NCBI GenBank assembly: GCA_030674155.1
Contig: CM060322.1
Span: forward strand, 60,422,434-60,486,433
From: Stramonita haemastoma
Taxonomy: Eukaryota; Mollusca; Gastropoda; Neogastropoda; Muricidae
Reading direction: 5' to 3'
Length of the DNA stretch: 64,000 bases
Both the position numbers and the translations under genes were made by a program. Positions within the stretch are counted from its first letter, which is position 1. Each line of letters begins with the position of its first letter. This document shows positions 61,996-64,000 of the stretch, one piece after another. The notes under the pieces were generated by a model that worked only from the letters and a program-made list of their open reading frames with translations, was not told the origin of the DNA and did not search any database.

Positions 61996-62834
61996 ACATT
62001 TCTACTCCAGCCAAACGAATAGCTATATTATTGCTTGTTTGCAATTTTTAAAAAAATTCTCGAGGTCTGACTTTTTCTGCTCAAGGACTACATAGGTTAT
62101 GGAACACATGGACCTATTTGTTTCATGTTTCATGTAAAAAAAAAAAAATAAGAGCATTGATAGTGATTATCAAGGGGCAGATACTCTAAAAAAAAATTTC
62201 ATTGGTATTCTTGGGGAAAAAAATTTACCAATCCCACAGGATATAATAGTAGAAACAGTTCTACGACTAACAATTTATATAAATTCATTTTAAAAAATCT
62301 TATTACAGATATATCAGCAGGTGATTTTTTGTTGTGTGTTCCTGGGTTCGAGCTCTGGAGTTCTCCAATGGTGAAATTTGTGATGCGACTTTTGCTCACC
62401 ATGAAGGCAGCCACATTCTGACTTCGGGGATGATGTCTAAACACACACCTGGGTGCATGCATTTTTGTTTCAAATGTTATTCTGTCCCACTGGAACACAA
62501 TGGCTTACACTTTCTTTTGAAGACTTTTCTGGAATGAAGTCGGCACTGATGTTGACTACTAGGGGAAACATCTTGAAGGGAAGTCTGGGTGTTGGCAGCC
62601 AAAACCTGGGGCTGGGGGTGTTGTCCTCCTCCTCCTTGTTGACCCTTACCTGCAGTCTGGAACTGCTTCCAGACCCCTGGCATGCTTAGTACTGTGGTCT
62701 GGCGCCAGAATTTCCCGAAAACAGCATCAACAAGCAACTTGAGTAATCCAAACGTTTGCATGTTTAAACAAATCAATTCAGTATCTGTTTAAAATAATTT
62801 TCTCTGGAAAAAAAGTTCCAGCAGAGCGGGGATC
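61996..62834. other. Unassigned
   Basis: 62299-62520 has diverged SINE-C/E-like strings (CACCATGAAGGCAGCCACAT, TTCTGACTTCGGGGATGATG). On the minus strand, 62690-62660 ends in ACTGCAG|GTAAGG, an excellent donor, after an open stretch MPGVWKQFQTA. This is a possible exon but unsupported otherwise. Confidence 0.3.
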
Positions 62835-62895
62835 GAATCCAGCCTTTCCACTTTCTAGGCAGGTACGTAACCACTAGACTACTATCCACCAATAG
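62835..62895 (-). mobile_element. tRNA-like SINE head
   Basis: Reverse strand: TAGTCTAGTGGTTACGTACC, TGCCTAGAAAGTGGAAAGGC, TGGATTCGATCCCCG. A and B boxes present. Similar to the SINE-D/A heads, with no recognised body. Confidence 0.75.
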
Positions 62896-62984
62896 CAAGA
62901 TGACTAAGGTGACATGTTTCTTCGTTACAACTAGTTCAGAATTCTTCGGTCACAGGATAAACCCCTGCAATAAACATCCCCTCT

Positions 62985-63275
62985 GTCCCATAATTCTGTG
63001 GATGAGACTATGAACTGAGGCCACATGTGCTATAATAGCAGAACATCTTGCCCACAAGTTAGAAACCCGTTCTGACTTTCTGAAGAGAAAAACTATTTCG
63101 TGCCGGTAGGAACTATGACATCTCAAAAAAAACAAAGTATGCATACAGGTTTGGTATTTAGACACCATCCCCGAAGTCGGAATGCTGCTACCTTAATGGG
63201 AGTAAAATCCATTGCATACGCAGAATCTCACTATTGGCGAACCTTGTACTGTAACCGAGGAGGGTAAAAAAACAA
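62985..63275 (+). mobile_element. Diverged SINE-C joined to element E
   Basis: GGATGAGACTATGAACTGAG, GCAGAACATCTTGCCCACAA, then CACCATCCCCGAAGTCGGAA, CTCACTATTGGCGAACCTTG and TACTGTAACCGAGGAGGG, the element E end. Confidence 0.75.
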
Positions 63276-63532
63276 CAACAAAACAACAAACAAACAAAAC
63301 AGCGCTTGATGAATTAAGGGCGGACATTTTTACATTGTTCTATGGCATATTAAGTTGCAGTCTTGTCAATGCTTTAGATTTATTTGTGTAGACACGTGTA
63401 TAAGATCAAATATGCACCCTAAAGATATGTAAATTTTGCCTGCTTATGGCATAAAAAGCCTGGTCAGCATCTATCTACAGCTTCACAGTAACACCGAGGC
63501 ATTTAAAAACGAAAAAAAAAAAAAGGTTACGG
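63276..63532. other. No feature seen
   Basis: AT-rich spacer; GATCAAATATGCACCCTAAA near 63396 is reminiscent of element E. Confidence 0.4.
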
Positions 63533-63928
63533 GTGGCGCGATAGCCTGGTGGTTAAACTGTTGTGCTTGGGATCCAACAGCCTGGGGTTGAGCCACCACC
63601 CGGGTACCTGTTCAATGGCATTTTCTCCCTGAAGTAAACAAATACTGACTACTTTCTGAAAGTCAATTGCATGCGATTATAAAACGTGGTCACATGTGTG
63701 AACACACGCAGAAAATCCTTCCGAAACGTTAAAACCTATTTACCCTTTTGACGGAGTAGGCAATCACATGCCAAAATAGATAATCTTCAAACAAAAAAAG
63801 TACAGAATGCATAATGCTTCTTTATACATCCCCAAAGTCGAGACACAGCTAAAAGGATTGCAAAGGGTTTGCTTACACAAAATCTCACCATTGGTTTACC
63901 TCGAAGCTCTATCAAGGAACGAAACAAT
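63533..63928 (+). mobile_element. SINE-C head joined to element E, full length
   Basis: tRNA-like head GGCGCGATAGCCTGGTGGTT with CAGCCTGGGGTTGAGCCACC, diverged SINE-C body (AACACACGCAGAAAATCCTT), then element E (TCCCCAAAGTCGAGACACAG, TCTCACCATTGGTTTACCTC). It shows that E is the 3' half of some SINE-C-headed elements. Confidence 0.8.
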
Positions 63929-63937
63929 AATACTTAC

Positions 63938-63982
63938 GCTTGTGAGTTCTTGATATGTAGTTTGGATACATTCTGCTGCCAT
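63938..63982 (-). CDS. Possible first coding exon of a gene leaving the window
   Basis: The ATG at 63982 opens MAAECIQTTYQELTS, followed by a perfect donor (ACAAGC|GTAAGTA). Context TCATCATGG is a good start. The protein is not recognised and no downstream exon was located in the minus direction. The adjacent SINE would lie in its first intron. Confidence 0.4.
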
Positions 63983-64000
63983 GATGAAAAACACACGCCC

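Overview
The window is eukaryotic nuclear DNA, most likely from a marine mollusc (inferred). Its genes are split by GT-AG introns. It is dense in (CA)n, (GA)n, (AT)n and (ATT)n microsatellites and tRNA-headed SINEs. One gene is closest, among families I know, to squid diisopropylfluorophosphatase (DFPase). I cannot name the species; a gastropod is plausible.

Gene layout. (1) 511-1015, minus: first coding exon of an unrecognised basic nuclear-type protein with a KEN motif; two single-base frame breaks. (2) 8509-20806, plus: uroporphyrinogen decarboxylase (UROD), nine coding exons in perfect phase through the stop; only the short first coding exon is unplaced. (3) 28442-34563, plus: a DFPase/SMP-30-family six-bladed propeller enzyme in five exons; metal-ligand motifs are present but the frame needs about five bases that are absent. 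(4) 41178-48712, minus: a complete four-exon neuronal calcium sensor (NCS) protein, 202 aa, with a myristoylation start and three canonical EF-hands. (5) 63938-63982, minus: a possible first coding exon leaving the window.

Mobile DNA. SINE-A has a tRNA-Met-like head (4 copies). SINE-B joins a tRNA-like box A to a 5S rRNA-like segment (about 8 copies). SINE-C shares its 3' end with a LINE 3' end present here. SINE-D is a longer tRNA-headed family (5 copies). Element E is a body sequence attached to some of these. There are also LINE reverse-transcriptase fossils of at least three types, a Ty3/Gypsy Gag-protease fossil with a zinc knuckle, a psq/CENPB-HTH (pogo/Tigger/Jerky-like) fossil and a hAT-like inverted-repeat element nested in a SINE-B.

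The most unusual feature is a set of tandem minisatellites whose units are copies of real splice junctions or of the stop-codon region. In UROD the acceptors of exons 3, 6, 7 and 10, the donors of exons 3 and 8 and the stop codon are each copied beside the genuine site. In the DFPase-like gene the exon 3 acceptor is copied about ten times. Many copies keep the AG or GT and so form decoy splice sites next to the true one. Exon numbers for UROD count the unplaced first coding exon as exon 1.

The genes are not an operon and share no obvious pathway: heme synthesis, calcium-dependent ester or lactone hydrolysis and neuronal calcium sensing.
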